Origin: Romanomermis culicivorax
Lineage: Eukaryota > Nematoda > Enoplea > Mermithida > Mermithidae
Reading direction: 5' to 3'
Length of the DNA: 64,000 nucleotides
Assembly (NCBI GenBank): GCA_963922205.1
Contig: CAWUHX010000157.1
Span: 501,001-565,000 of the forward strand
In this document: positions 36,130-48,849 of the stretch, piece by piece
How the letters are laid out: the number at the start of each line of letters is the position of its first letter
Position numbering within the stretch: position 1 is the stretch's first letter
Translations under genes and position numbers: made by a program
The notes under the pieces: model-generated
The model's input: the letters and a program-made list of their open reading frames with translations, nothing else
What the model was told of the DNA's origin: nothing
Databases searched by the model: none

Positions 36130-36512
36130 TGTTGTATGGCAACATACAACATTCCACCCGTAGGATTGATGTTGTAGCCAATCCACGGGTCCCGAACCCA
36201 GCCATTTTTGTTGAGCCCTGGTCGGGATGGTTACACCTACCCCGACATTAGCCAATGGTGGGACAGCTATGGCGCCACCCAGGAAGCCCTTCAACACTGG
36301 TGACCATACCAGGTGACCCCCTGTTGCTCCAAGGGGGGAGGGATGTTGTATGGCAACATACAACATTCCACCCGTAGGATTGATGTTGTAGCCAATCCAC
36401 GGGTCCCGAACCCGGCCATTTTTGTTGAGCCCTGGTCGGGATGGCTACACCTACCCCGACATTGGCCAATGGTGGGACAGCTATGGCGCCACCCAGGAAG
36501 CCCTTCAACAGT
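36130..36512 (+). repeat. Two near-identical ~220-bp repeat units
   Basis: Units start with ttgtatggcaacatacaaca at about 36133 and 36353 and end with aggaagcccttcaaca. They are far more alike than the copies at 1.16, 4.27 and 44.8 kb, so this is a recent insertion or local duplication in intron 5 of protease copy 2. Confidence 0.85.
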
Positions 36513-37515
36513 ATAATGAAGGTTGTCGAGATGTTCATGACTTCAATCTGTGAATTTGATATATAACTCCTTGTCGAACCATCTCTACACTAAAATCTCC
36601 CAAAATTTGCATAGAAACATGAACATTGTCATATGTCATCAGTGGCCGAACACTTTAAGTGAAACTTCTACAGAAGAAAGCCGCTCAGTGATGCCAAGTA
36701 ATCATTGTTCAATACAATCTCAGTGATATTTCTGATAAAGTGTACAAAACTTTGCGTTTTAAAAGATGTGTAGCAAAATGATTCCTCACTTTCGAGGGTC
36801 TAATTCACATTGATTACTTGAAGGTACGATCCATTAAAGTCAATTAATCCCTTATGCACGCACTCTTGCATCACATGTTTATCAGGAATAAAAACTCACA
36901 CACTCACCCAGAAATGATCCATTGAAATATATATGTACGCTTTCAGCATTGCCAAAGTGAATGCAGGAGGCGCCTTCACAAGACTGTCTCTTTGCTGAGA
37001 AAAAACAATATTTCTCAGCTACAAGGTAGCTACATGAGCCATGACTGTTCTTCACAAAGCAAGCTGTTGCGCAATGATACACATTTTTCTCCACAGTGTA
37101 GCCAATTAAGTCGTGGGGATTGAATGCATCATCCTCGACCAAAACATACTCTGCCAGACTGTTGTTCACCCATATTTTTCCATAGTTGCTTATCTTTTCA
37201 TCTTCCAACCTCATCTTCAATCCTTTGGGCAAGCATCCCATATATCTTTGAATGATATATTCCAGTTCATTCACTGGCATGTTCCAATTTTGTAAGCCAT
37301 AACGTAGGTATCTATGAAGTTTATCATGGAAGAAAGCTTCACTGTATAGCTCACTGAGGCTCGACTTTAACCAAGGGCTCAATAAAAATAGGTTGGCATA
37401 TTGTAAACGTCTGGAAAAATAATAACCGATACTGTGGACACCATGGGCAAATTTTGTTCCATTGACATAGCAAACAATTGGACTTCCAGAGTCACCCTGT
37501 TAAAAGAAAATTATG

Positions 37516-38597
37516 CAGGCTTTTTTTTTGGTTTGAAAACCAGGAGCCAAATGGCTCCTAGGCCTGAATTTTTAGGGGCCAAATTAAAATTTTGGGAGCC
37601 AAAAATTTTTAATTGAAGAATATTGAAAAACGTGCTTGTAACACACTGTAGAACGTACTATATAATTTAATTATGTAGATATTCAATCAGTTGATACGAG
37701 TTTTAAAAAATCACTGTTGAAAATTTGATTTCCACCCAGCGTTTTCAGTTACAGGCATCTTTCCACACGTACAAACATCGGCCGAGAAATCTTTGTAGAA
37801 AGAAAATTTTTTATGCAGAAAACGCGATATTTCGTTTAATTTTGCACAAATCTTCATCCAAGATTGCACTTGAGTTCATTCCCTTCGGACTCAAAAGTAT
37901 AGGGTTTTGAAATTGCAGCTTCTGTTCTCATTTTTCTGTTGTTTCCTATATCTTTCGGACGCTATGCAACGATTATTTTCAGATTTTGACATTCTAAATG
38001 CTGGAAAATCATTTTAAGGATAACTTATTCGATAAACATACAAGGTTCGAAAACATGTATTATATCATTTAATAAACTAAAAAATATGTTCATACTTTCA
38101 TAAGTTTGACAAGCTCAAATTAAACTTGAAATTTATGAACATCACCTCCATTATAATCATGAATTCAAACTCGGCTCCATATTTAAAATAATAGTAACAA
38201 AAATGGAAAAATTGAGATATTTATCACCAGAATTCTTTTGCACCAAATGCACCAAAATTCATCTTTTCCATTTCGAACCCGCATGTTTTTTCCCTTCTTC
38301 GAGAATTTTTTTTCCAGAAAGTTTGATTTGTAGAGAAACAGTGAATAGACTAATTAAAAAAGTTATATAATAAGATCGGGCGCGAAGCGACGGAAAATTT
38401 TTGATGTTTTATGATTTTAGAGCCTGTAAAACACTTACTTCAAATCTAAAATTGAATGAAAACAGCTACAATTCACTATAATATAAATGAATATGTCAAA
38501 ATTTTAGGAGCCAAAATGGCTCCTAGACCTAAAATTTTAGGAGCCATTTCCAAACTTTTAGGGGCCCAGGCCCCTAAAATGACTAAAAAAAAGCCTG
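37516..38597. mobile_element. Non-autonomous hAT-like element with 8-bp target duplication
   Basis: Terminal inverted repeats begin CAGGCTTTTTTTT on both strands, with subterminal gagccaaatggctccta and taggggcc blocks repeated in both orientations. It is flanked by aaattatg at 37508-37515 and 38598-38605. It sits 12 bp inside intron 4 of protease copy 2, next to the exon 5 acceptor. No transposase is encoded. Confidence 0.85.
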
Positions 38598-39765
38598 AAA
38601 TTATGAGAGAATAACCAAATGACAAATTGCTGGTATTATGCATCAGAATAGAAACAAAAACACCGAATGACAGGTATGAATCTTGCTCATAGTAGCTCTT
38701 TCCTACAATGAGTGATTACTTAACAGTGCCTGATATAAAGAATGGTGTGATCGATGAAAAATCAATGATAAATAGACTGTTCTTGTGTACTTTTAACATT
38801 TTGTCATTTACAAACTTGTCCATTACTCCCAATAATACACATATTTTGCACTTTGCAAGTAGCATCAGCAATCGATGACATGCTGTAGCCTTCAGTTTTT
38901 CTGAGTTTGATTTTGCATTTACACTTGCCAGTTGCTACAATTTTGCACCATAACCACGATTTTTGGTTGCTCCTCACAGTGTATTTTGTGGTACCATATT
39001 GTTGTTTTGATTATGGTTTTTGATTTTTTGTTTTCTTTTTTGTTTTCTGTTTAACTCATACTCATCATTGGAAAATCTAAAAAATTTCTGAGCTTTTCCT
39101 ACCTGTAACAAATCATAGTAGCTCTATCTGTCTACAGCTCAGAAGTCCCTGGCCATTTTTCCTTTTTTTCAGAATTAGTATGTTTTGATCTAGCTTTTTC
39201 AATATAGCTTTTTTCCAAACTCCACATTTTAAATAGATGACGTCCATCAATATTAGCTTCAAGTTTGTTTCAAGTGCCATTTTCCAATACGTGTGTCAAA
39301 TGTGTTTTTTTCTGCAATGGGTTTGCTGAAAAAATTATGCAATCAACAAATTTGTGGCATGATGAGATGTCTGTAATTTTCCAGTGCGAACAGCAAGTTT
39401 ACAGAACTGTTCAGAGAATTTTTATCAATAGGACTATGGAAATCATGATCTCGATTTTGGAAAAGATGTCAAGGTTGTTGATGCCATTTATACTACATGC
39501 AAATTTATTAGCAAACTTTTGTTTGAACGTAAAAATGTTTTCGCATAAATAGCAAATAAGTTGCAAATAACTGTGATGCAGCTTTTATGCAAACAATCAC
39601 CTAATCTTTTGTTGCAATTTTTGGCGGTTATTCTGGTGGCATTTTACCGCTTATACTAAATCCACCCGAAAACACTGAATTGGTTTAGTAGAAGATTTTT
39701 GTTTGATCAACAAAAAAAGTATTGGAGAACAACCCATCTTTCAACTACTTTACGCGGTTTCACCC

Positions 39766-39905
39766 CTATTCAGCGAAACACACAACAGCGATTCTCAAAA
39801 CAGCGAGACTCAAAACAGCGAATCTCAATTCAGCGAAGTCTCAATACAGCGATTCTCAAAACAGCGAAGTATCAGAATAGATTCTCTAAATAAAGGATTT
39901 TCAAA
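39766..39905 (+). repeat. 15-16-bp tandem repeat
   Basis: About eight units of cagcgattctcaaaa with variants. Neighbouring 38610-39760 and 39910-42530 are intron 4 of protease copy 2 and hold short frames but no recognisable gene. Confidence 0.75.
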
Positions 39906-42789
39906 ACAGTTATTCTTAGAATGAAAAAATTGAGATTGGGCGGGGTAGACGTTTTAGCACATGGCCCAGTTGGTCCTCCTTTTCGATCTGGTGGATGCTG
40001 CTTGTCACACATGTGTTTTCACGACATTACAGCTTTTTATTCTGATTTGTTTATTCATATCCACATGCATGTTTCTTGTTTCTTTTTTCTCCTATCGATG
40101 TATTTCTTTGAATATTCTTATTTTGTGCTACTTTTTGTATAATTTTTTCAGGTTGTGTACTTTTGTTCTACTTTTTACTACATCATCTTACTTCTCGTGT
40201 CTTTATCATTCGTTTTTTGTTTTGCCTTACTGCTTAATTATTTTATTCATTTCATCTTATTTGTTTATTTCATTTTATTTTATTTATTTTATCAATTTCA
40301 GTTTTTTGCAATGCAATTAAGCAGCCTACGAAACAACTTTAATGGAGAATCCTTTAATTTTTTGTTTTTGTTTTTTTCCAAACGTTTCGAAGAAATGCTT
40401 TTCTCAGAGAAATTTTTTTTTGATTTTGGAGTGGTTCGTGCACACCTACTGCAAATGCAGCACAAAAAAGTGTGAAAATTAGATGGCCAAATGCAAGTGA
40501 AAATAGACTATCTCAACTAGTAAAAACGACTTTAATTTACCTAATTTGTATAATTTTTATAGAAAGAATGGTTTTGCTGTATTGGGGACACGCCCTTTAC
40601 GCGATACAAATTTTGAAAACAAGAAAATTTCATTCTGGCAGTCATTCGTAGAAGTATTACACTCCATTTTTTTTTTGAAATGATAAATGTGGATGTCGGA
40701 GTTCCACGATCAAAAGCAGCCTTACTGGAGATCAGGAAATCAATGTCGATAGTATTGAAATGGTTGAAAGGAGTAATCATCAGTATCATAAAAGAAAACT
40801 TTGTTGAATAGAATCAATTAGGCTTCCGTAATTTTGCATAAAATTTTGTTGCGATCTCAGTGCATAAATCATTTCATAATCAATTGAGTATAGCTTTTTT
40901 ACTGATCCTCCAGTCTTTTTCCTATCAAAAGTTTGAAAATTTGGAGAATGATTAAAATGGGTGTCAGCAATTTTTAGTCCAACAGGACACGTGATTCAGA
41001 AGAAAATAACAAAAGTATGAAACACCATTTTCTGTTCAGTTTTATGATTTCAAGTGTTTCAAGAAAAGAAACTAATTCAAACAAGATGAAACTACATTCA
41101 TAATATCAAAAAATTTGTGTCCATTTTTATCAGGGAACAACGTTCTGTTGAGTAGCTGAGCAGTACTTCGTGCTTTTATATTTTGAAGTTGGAAGAAAAT
41201 TGAATTCTACGAGATGGGAGGACTCGTTGGCCAGGCTAATGTAGGTCGTGCAATTTCTATTCAAAATCATTTATGGCTCTCATTCAGGAGAGTTTTTTTT
41301 CATACACACATTCCTTGATGATCCTACTTTTTCAACAATTCTGTTGGAAATATTTTTGCTGTAGCAGCCGAACCATCTATATCAACAGTCTGATTGAAAG
41401 GTGATGACGGTTTCAATATTTCAAACATTGATATTTGGTCTCGTTGGACGGTTTCTGTTTTCACACATTTTTATGGTACTGACTGTGATCAAAATGAGGC
41501 TGATTATAACATTTTTTATATTTACATAATATTATTACTTGAGACTGGTTTTTTTGGTGCTGCACTCGGAAATTTATTTATCAAAAAGCATAAAAATGAC
41601 AAAATAACGCGCTTCTGGTACTATTATACCCATGTTGATTGCACCTTTTTTCACTTTTTCGGAGTTCTGAGATCCATTTGCACCTAATTGATAATTTTTA
41701 GAAAATTCACTCAAAATTGTTATTTTGCTCCAAATTTTCAAAATAAGCAGGTTTTATCAGTTAGTGATACAGTATAGCTATAGTCAGATCAACTGTCTGT
41801 AGAAACAATAACAATGGAATATTCACAAATGCAGTGCAGTGCTCGGACGGATTTGCAGGAGAAACTTTACTTTCAGCCTGATTCAAAACCCTAATGTGGA
41901 GTTGGTTACTACTAAAAAATTGGTTCAAAAACTTTGTATGCATCTTTGGTTTCTGTTGAGATAGAGCACTCGTTTTCGTTGTACAAACCAATTTTTCTGA
42001 TCACCGACAAAATACGATGCTTGAAAATAATGAGTATCTGAATGTTAGAGCTTTTAATAAGTTTCTATTCAAATGAGCATCCTATTTTACTGTTCATTGT
42101 GATGATATTAGCTTGGTAGACTTATGCCAAAGGAAGATATTTTTTGTAGCTAATATTGCACCTAATTTGAAAATTTTTTGCACTATTTTCAGCAGCTAAT
42201 CTTCCAATTTTTTCAGCTAAAAACATAATCTCTAATGATTACTTTTTTGCCTTATTGGCCGAAGTGGAAGCTGTAGACCATTTGGACTACACTGAGTCTT
42301 ACTCAAAGAAAGCTCTCTTGAGTGCTCCACTCTAATCGGCCATTTACAAACAGTTAACTTTAGTATATTGCTGATATCACTTAATCTAAGCACAAATCGA
42401 ACTCGACAATTCTTAGACTATTGTATTTTATTTCCTAGTCTCAGTGGTATAGATCCACATATATATATACCATATATTTATATAGAAATACAATTAGTGC
42501 TTGTTCGACTTGGCATAAACTTTAAAAAAATTTACCCCTGTTGACTGTGAGTCATTGGAAGGCATCGCTCGAGTTTGCATCGTGCCATCAATGTCAGCTT
42601 CATTAGTGATGTTAACCGTTGTCAAAGTGCCGCGCCCTTCTTCAACTGAAAAATTGAAATTTATAACTTGCCCAATGTTAAACAAGGACTGTATCATTGC
42701 ATGATCTATTTCTATTGAAATGATGGATACATTAACTGGTGAATTTTAAGCCAACATGGTCTTAGTAGAGATCAAGGCCCCCCGTTGAT

Positions 42790-42890
42790 TAAAATACTTG
42801 AGCTCCAGTTGAGCTGCAGCTTAAGCAGTAGCTCAACTCCATACAATATATACTGGCCATCAAGGCGCCCTAAGCTACAGTTTGACTCAT
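42790..42890. mobile_element. Fragment of the hairpin MITE family
   Basis: tgagctccagttgagctgca and aagctacagtttgactcat are shared with 44133-44364. Both outer termini are missing. It lies in intron 3 of protease copy 2. Confidence 0.45.
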
Positions 42891-44132
42891 ATGCATACAT
42901 GCACGTGGGGATTTTGAGAAATTTTGACCCGCTGCAGATTTGGATTGACCCCACCTGGATTCTTGCTAGTATCACCTTGTTTGCTAAGATCTGGCCCATA
43001 GCCTGTAAGCATGCAATCCTCAACGTCTAGTGTACTGTGTGTAGATATAGGCAGCGGATGAACGTTTGGGCCAAATGGAACTGGTGCGTCGAGCCGTATC
43101 AGAGCAATGTCCTTGACCATTTGAAGTCTGAATTCAAAATCTTCATGGACGAGGACATTGATTGATTGTCTAATGAATTTGATTTCTTTGTGATCTTGAT
43201 GATACGGATTGTGCACACCAAAAGCCGCTATTGTCGAATTTAGACGTACGGCGTTGTAGAGTGTGACGTTCCTTGTGTTAGGAAAAGAGAGAAAAATTTA
43301 ATAGGTAAATCAGAAAAAGGCCTTTGAGTTTGAGTGCGGTGATAGACTATTATTCAAATAACTGCCTAGCTCTCCGAACGAGACCTCAAGGCACAGTTCC
43401 TGATAAGTTGGACCTCAATTACAACCAACGTAAAATTGATAGTACAAGAAAATCAGGTGTATTGTATACTTTCTCATTTTAGTATCATTTCAGAATTTCT
43501 TTTTCATGAAAATCAAAACATCAAAAACAGGGTATACATAAGTGTCTATAAAAAAATTCTACGCACGGTATCCGATAGGAAAAATCCCAGAATAGACTCC
43601 AAATGATATTTTCGGATCATTTTGATTTCTTTTCGACACCTTAAAATAGCATTAAAAATGAAGAAAATGGATTACAAATTTTTTTTTATACCTACAAGGC
43701 ACGCCTTCCTGTTCCTAATGAAAATCTGATTAGGGAGTCACACAGAGCGAAAACATGCAAAAAATTTTAAAAAAATTATGCTTTGGAGTATGTAGCTATA
43801 TGAAAATTTTGACTTTTATGGGGAATGACTGATGTCAAATGTTCGGCATGTGGAACCACTGAAAATATCTTATGTTCAGATATTATTAAATTTCGATTTA
43901 CCATTGGTCAAGGCAAAGTATGGTCGAATCTTTCAGAAATCATAACTCAAAGTCGTTAGCACTACTATCAGTACTTATCAGAGGTGACCAGAACTGATCT
44001 GATTCACCATTTGTCATCTGAAAGACAAAATAGCTTTTGAGCACTAAAAAATTTGCTTTCCCAGTTTTTAGTTCGAAAATCGGGTTTTCACTGAAAATAT
44101 CTTAGGTATTTCTTTTCTAAGGTTGTACTTCT

Positions 44133-44364
44133 GGGGCCGGTTTCATCAAAAAGACTTAAGCTCCAGCTGAGCTGCAGTCCAAGCTGCAGCTTAACTTTAT
44201 ATGTTATACCATTGTCGTTAAGCTGCAGCTCAGCTGTATCTCAATTCATACACACAAAACATATCGGGAAAATTGAGCTGCACCTTAACTACAATGTTAT
44301 TACAGACAGCGTTAAGCTACTGCAGCTTAGGTGGAGCTTAAGTCTCTTTGCTGAAACCGGCTCC
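44133..44364. mobile_element. Hairpin MITE, complete copy
   Basis: The ends ggggccggtttcatcaaaaa and, inverted, ggagccggtttcagcaaaga form a long inverted repeat that continues through agctccagctgagctgcag. The interior is repeated agctgcag/cttaac words, so the whole 232 bp can fold back. It lies in intron 2 of protease copy 2 and is absent from the matching place in copy 1. Confidence 0.8.
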
Positions 44365-44819
44365 TGAACTTTACTAATACTAAAAAATCTTATTTTTATT
44401 CGGAGCAAACTTGATGCTGAACTGTGTTAGCCTACCTCTTCAAAACGCAGTGAGCTGCAGTGACGACTATGTCAGATGAATTTTCAGGCGGCAAAGGAAA
44501 GTCGACGCCTGACGAGTTTAACGTTCTAGGATCCAACAAAAACCCGCCACACCAGTTTCCAATAGTATCCAAAAAGACCACCCAAGGTTTCGCTGAATGG
44601 CTTTCTTCCATATGTGGACCGATAACCCGCTTGACTCGGTCGTTTTTATCTGCCAGAATCTAAAATGTGATGATAAAATTACTCAAAAGAGAACTCAAAC
44701 AGATGGGTCTGACTGAAAGGCAGATACAGGTGGAGGATGTCGACTCAGAGTCAAAGGTGGATATGGATGCCATAGGGCAGATGTGGAATATCTGCTTTTG
44801 AGATTTATCATGGACTGCG

Positions 44820-45140
44820 GGCATGAATTTTTGAAGGGCTACCTGGTTGGTGCTGGGGCTGTCCAACCACTGGCCAATGTTGTTGTAGGAGTGACCGTCC
44901 CATTCAGTGGCCGGGTTCAGAACCTGTGGATTGGATGAAACATGAATCTTACATGTGGAATGCTCTATTTTGCCATTCAATATATCTCCCCTTTTGCAAC
45001 AAAGGGCTGCCCTTGGTACAGTCAGCAATGTTGAAGGGCTTCCTGGTTGGCGCCATAGCTGTCCCACCACTGATAAATGTTAGGATAGGTGTGACTATCC
45101 TGACCTGGGTCATCAATCCTATGGCTGGAATTTCGTATGT
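44820..45140 (-). repeat. Two units of the ~210-bp dispersed repeat (arm B)
   Basis: Palindrome partner of 4265-4635, in intron 1 of protease copy 2. ttgaagggcttcctggttgg and ggtgtgactatcctgacc are the reverse complements of the arm A blocks. Confidence 0.6.
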
Positions 45141-45471
45141 TACTATAGAACAAAATCTTCAATGTTCTCGAAAAAAAATTTTTCACACATATCAGTTTAC
45201 CTCTAAAAATGAGTGTGAAAAATCCCATACACCAGAAAAAAGGTAAGCCCTTATCAGTCAGACGCTTAACAGATAACTCAGGTTCAATCAGAATGAAAGC
45301 AAGAGTAAAATTTTTGGATTCAAACTTTGGTTTTCTAAGTGTGTCATTTGGCAAGGCTTCTAATAAATAAGCAGAAATTGTCTTTAAAAGAGAACTACCA
45401 CTTACACGGGGCGTCGATGTGCCTAATGGCAAGAAAGTTGCAAAATAAGTGATGATGAAAGCACAGATCAT

Positions 45472-45605
45472 ATCGATGAAAACACGTTCAGTTCAGTGAA
45501 ATGGAAATAACTTGTACTGGACAGGCATTTAAACGGTATGGCTATCAACGAGCCTTACATGCCTAGCTGGAGCCTTACAAGCCTAGCTGACTCCACCTTG
45601 GTAAA
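45472..45605 (-). promoter_or_regulatory. Conserved upstream block of protease copy 2
   Basis: Mirror of 3890-4021, including the paired aaggctc/gctaggc words and the accgtttaaatg-type box directly upstream of the start codon. It shows high conservation compared with the introns. Confidence 0.4.
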
Positions 45606-46134
45606 TAAAAGATTGATTAGTCTATTGTCCTGCATGTTATATCATGTCGACAATTTGTCGTTTCACTCATGTCAGTTCATTTGATGAAGGTGCCTAGGCA
45701 TTACAGTATAACACTCCAAATGGAATGCCTAATACTTTTCCCATTTTTCATAAAACAAATTATTGGACTAAAAGTTTTCTATGTGAGATGCAGAAAACGT
45801 GTATCTGTAGTTTGATTCATTTATCATAGTACTATGACACGTAGGCCGATTAAAGGCGGATTTTAGTAATCAGAGATGAAGCGCCGGTTATTATCCGTGA
45901 TTGTTTTTTTGTTATGCTTATTGGTCAATTAAAAGCCAATCAGTTTAATTGGCAACTGAAGCCCAATTTAGAAATGGAAAAGTTCTAGGATTTTTGTCGC
46001 AACAGTTGCCTATTTTGTAGAATTATGGCTGACTGTCGCCGATTCCCTGATATTTCCATCAGCAACTGTTCCTGATTTCACCAAATCTAACAGTGGTGAA
46101 CTCCTGGGACTTTTGGGGACAGTTCCTGATTCAC

Positions 46135-46500
46135 ATGCTATAGGAACCCCACCCCAGAAATCGTCAGTCATATATCTAGCCATTGAGCGACCCTACTCCT
46201 GAGTCTTCTAATCCCACGACTTTGGTGGTCATAGGGACTACCAAACTTTTGGGCGGAAAGAAAACTGAAAAATGTCCATTTTTGAACAAAAAATGATCAA
46301 AAATGTCAATTTTCTCCCGCCATTAAAACATTTTTATGTTCTCTAGACAGAAATTACTTTTTCAACCGTTCTTCGTTTTTTTTGGTAAAAAATCTAACTT
46401 TTTTCGTTTGGAGGCCTGTCCCCTAATATTTTGAGGATTTACTGAACCCTGGCCCCAGAAATGTCGTCCGACCCTCCTGTCTATGGGGCCCGGTTACACG
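46135..46500 (-). repeat. Dispersed repeat, arm B partner of 3.0-3.37 kb
   Basis: It contains ctggccccagaaatg, tcgtccgaccctcctg and aaaaaatgatcaaaaatgtc, the reverse complement of the arm A repeat. 46.85-47.35 kb beyond it has no recognisable gene. Confidence 0.55.
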
Positions 46501-47356
46501 TATGATATGATTTGTAGTAGGATGCCGATAGTCCTTAGTGTAACACTGTCAGTTTTACAGGGTTATAGTTCAAAGCTTCCAAGGTGGTTCACAATGTTGA
46601 AGATAACACTTATTGATAATGTTGTGATAAACTCAATCTTGGTTTTTTGCTCTCATCATGAGCGTTGTTGTGTTTGTTGCTTGCCTTGTTGTCATATTTC
46701 TATATTCTTAGACTGGGCGATTTGTTTTGGTAACTTCACATAATAAAATATAGAACTCTTTCCCCTTATCTGTATTGTCTACAATTGATCAGAGCATTAT
46801 TTGAGTAAAAGTTTCAACCCCTAGATCGGCTGTGGAAATTGTGAACCATTCAGGGAAGAACCTCAGGCCCCCGATGGGTGCTAATGAGACTCCTCAGCAA
46901 TACGAATGTCGTCATAGCTACAGTAAGACGTTCCACATGTTACCGATCCATCTCTTCACTGTTGCTACAGTAAGACACTCCATGCATCATGATAGGACTC
47001 CCTTCTGCTAAACATGTTCTTTTCTTACCTTTTTTTACTAGCGCAGGTTATTGCTGATGCCAACAGTTCCCGATTTTATAGGAACGTTGCCAAATGTTCC
47101 TGATCCTTAGAATTTTATTGACGATTCTCCTGATTTTTACCCAAATTTGGACGTGAGAAAATCCTAGGATCCTACTCACCAATGATCACCTATAGTTGGC
47201 ATTCATGACTAACTATAACCAATTTGAATCCCAGATCCAGGAAAAAACACTGTTCTATTTTTCAGGAAAGTCCCCGACGTTTTACAGGCTAAGCATAAGA
47301 AGCCAAGGTTTCCCAAGGCATCGAAAAAAATACTTTCAGCATGGGCTAGAGCATAC

Positions 47357-48138
47357 GGTATTTATTCCAATAATAGGCGCCTTCGAATAAACGGTGCCCT
47401 CTAATAAGCGTCACACCTTCGACCATATAAAAAATAATAAACGGCGCCTCCAAATAAACGACAGTGCGCCATTCATTAGAATCCTAAGTATCCTTAAGCT
47501 CAATTCAGAAGTGCAGTCGCCACAAAAATCCTGGGATTTCTCACTTCTGAACAGGGCTTCAATGTAAACTTCATATGTACTGTTTATTACAGGATTAGCG
47601 TTCTTATTCTGAAATCCTTTTGATTGCAGTGGTTTGCAGTGTTTTCTATTGATTTTTTGCGAAGTTTCTATGAAATGCAGTCTTAAGATGAATCCGTTAC
47701 AAGTCACGAAAATAGAAAGAAGTACAGTTTGGATTTTAAGATAAAAATTATTGCTGCAGCAAAAAAAGAAACTGTTCCGTTGCTAGCAGCATCAAAATAA
47801 GCGAATCCAGGGAAGTTATTTTCCATTCCTTTTCTCTTAATTTCATCAGTTGTTTTCATTTTTCCTCCTTTCATTACTTTTGTTTTCTATTTTTTCCTTT
47901 CTGTTTGTTTTCTTTTCCTTTCCATGGCGTAGAGAGGTATGGTATTTGTTTGATGATGAAACGTTAATTGTTGAGATTCCATGAAAGAATAGAAGAAAAG
48001 ATTGGATTAAAATGTGCCCTGATAAAGCACAAAAGTCTAATAAATGGCGCCCTCGAATAGGTGGCACCCTCTAATAAACGGCCCACCAAATGAAACCAAA
48101 AAATAATAAATGGCACGCCGTTTATTGGAATAATGACC
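47357..48138. mobile_element. MITE with aataaacggcgcc subterminal repeats
   Basis: The ends GGTATTTATTCCAATAATAG and, inverted, GGTCATTATTCCAATAAACG form imperfect terminal inverted repeats. Several copies of aataaacggcgcc-type words lie just inside each end. The 47.5-48.0 kb interior has no convincing transposase. The target duplication is unclear (AT-rich flanks), so the superfamily is not assigned. Confidence 0.65.
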
Positions 48139-48359
48139 ATATATGTATTCAGAGAAAACTCAAAATCTAAAAAACCTTCAGGTGCATGCCCATACAATCG
48201 AAGTAGTTATATAGGCCCATACAGGGGGTACACAAAAGGTACCCTAGTACAAAACATACACATCAAAGTTTACTGATTTAACTGTGCATGGCAACACAGG
48301 AGGTGAAGAAAGTATAGTCGACCATGTAATAGGATCCAAATTTTGTTAATGAATCAACA

Positions 48360-48790
48360 TGTTATGGAGTATAGAAAGTACGCCAGAAGTTTCTGGGTAT
48401 CCCCAATCGACGGAATCCACGTGCAGATGTGGATGGTGTATATGGTCTAATCGGCAGATGTGGATATGGATGGGGGATGCGGAATCCGCATATCAGCTCC
48501 CTAATCAACAGATGAAAAAGGCGGAATCCGCCTTTTCCGAGTGGATATTGGTGTCTAATCTGCAGATACAAAAAATGTGGAGATCCGCCATAGGCATGTC
48601 TAAAAGGGGGACATGTTTTGCAGATTGCGGATAATTTTTCATCAACTTTCCAATTTTTTTGTTGTAAGTGGCTGCTAGTTTTGCAGATATGCAAGTCTAA
48701 TTGCCAGATTTCACACTGTTGTGCAGATACACATCTGCCATCCGCACAATGTCTAATCGGGGAATATGTAGTGTGGATATGCGGATATCC
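48360..48790. repeat. Self-complementary repeat rich in gcagat/atccgc words
   Basis: tctaatcggcagatgtggat, gcggaatccgc and gtggatatgcggatatcc recur in both orientations. The frames on both strands are repeat-driven. It may be a degraded foldback or MITE; no clean termini were found. Confidence 0.45.
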
Positions 48791-48849
48791 TAATTATTAA
48801 TTTCAAGGTTGAAAAACCCATCTCAATGCAGATTCGTATGCATTATGTA

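Larger units (their letters stand above)
33642..45471 (-). pseudogene. Protease copy 2, with a nonsense codon in exon 6
   Basis: Ten exons: 45471-45406, 44659-44436, 43271-42976, 42645-42536, 37496-36908, 35880-35649, 34833-34447, 34334-34069, 34009-33891, 33830-33642. Eight exon lengths equal those of copy 1; exon 3 is 6 nt shorter and exon 10 is 12 nt longer. Junction phases all match. The total is 826 codons, in frame except for a TAA at 35875-35873 (GAA in copy 1). The predicted product is 430 aa: signal peptide, activation site VKR|VIGPH, S1A domain with H92 (TAAHC), KDIALI and GDSGSP intact, plus the PAN-like segment. It lacks the pseudoprotease half. The later exons are otherwise open, so the stop may be recent, polymorphic or tolerated. 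It could equally be a working short protease. Confidence 0.8.
32690..46850 (-). repeat. Arm B of the large inverted duplication
   Basis: It mirrors arm A (2640-18420) landmark by landmark on the opposite strand. It lacks the hAT element and the solo LTR found in arm A introns, and has its own insertions (37516-38597, 44133-44364). It carries protease copy 2. Confidence 0.85.

Noticed and set aside
39265..39552. 95-codon plus-strand ORF
   Set aside because: It looks like a chance frame in AT-rich intron sequence; nothing recognisable.
39766..39905. CRISPR-like array
   Set aside because: Units of 15-16 bp are directly adjacent with no unique spacers, and the host is an animal.
41394..41687. 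97-codon plus-strand ORF
   Set aside because: It lies in intron 4 of protease copy 2 and has no domain, no splice context and no counterpart in arm A.
44660..45471. Minus-strand ORFs of 136 and 149 codons
   Set aside because: They run out of protease exon 1 into the intron and the ~210-bp repeat. Only the first 22 codons at 45471-45406 are exonic.
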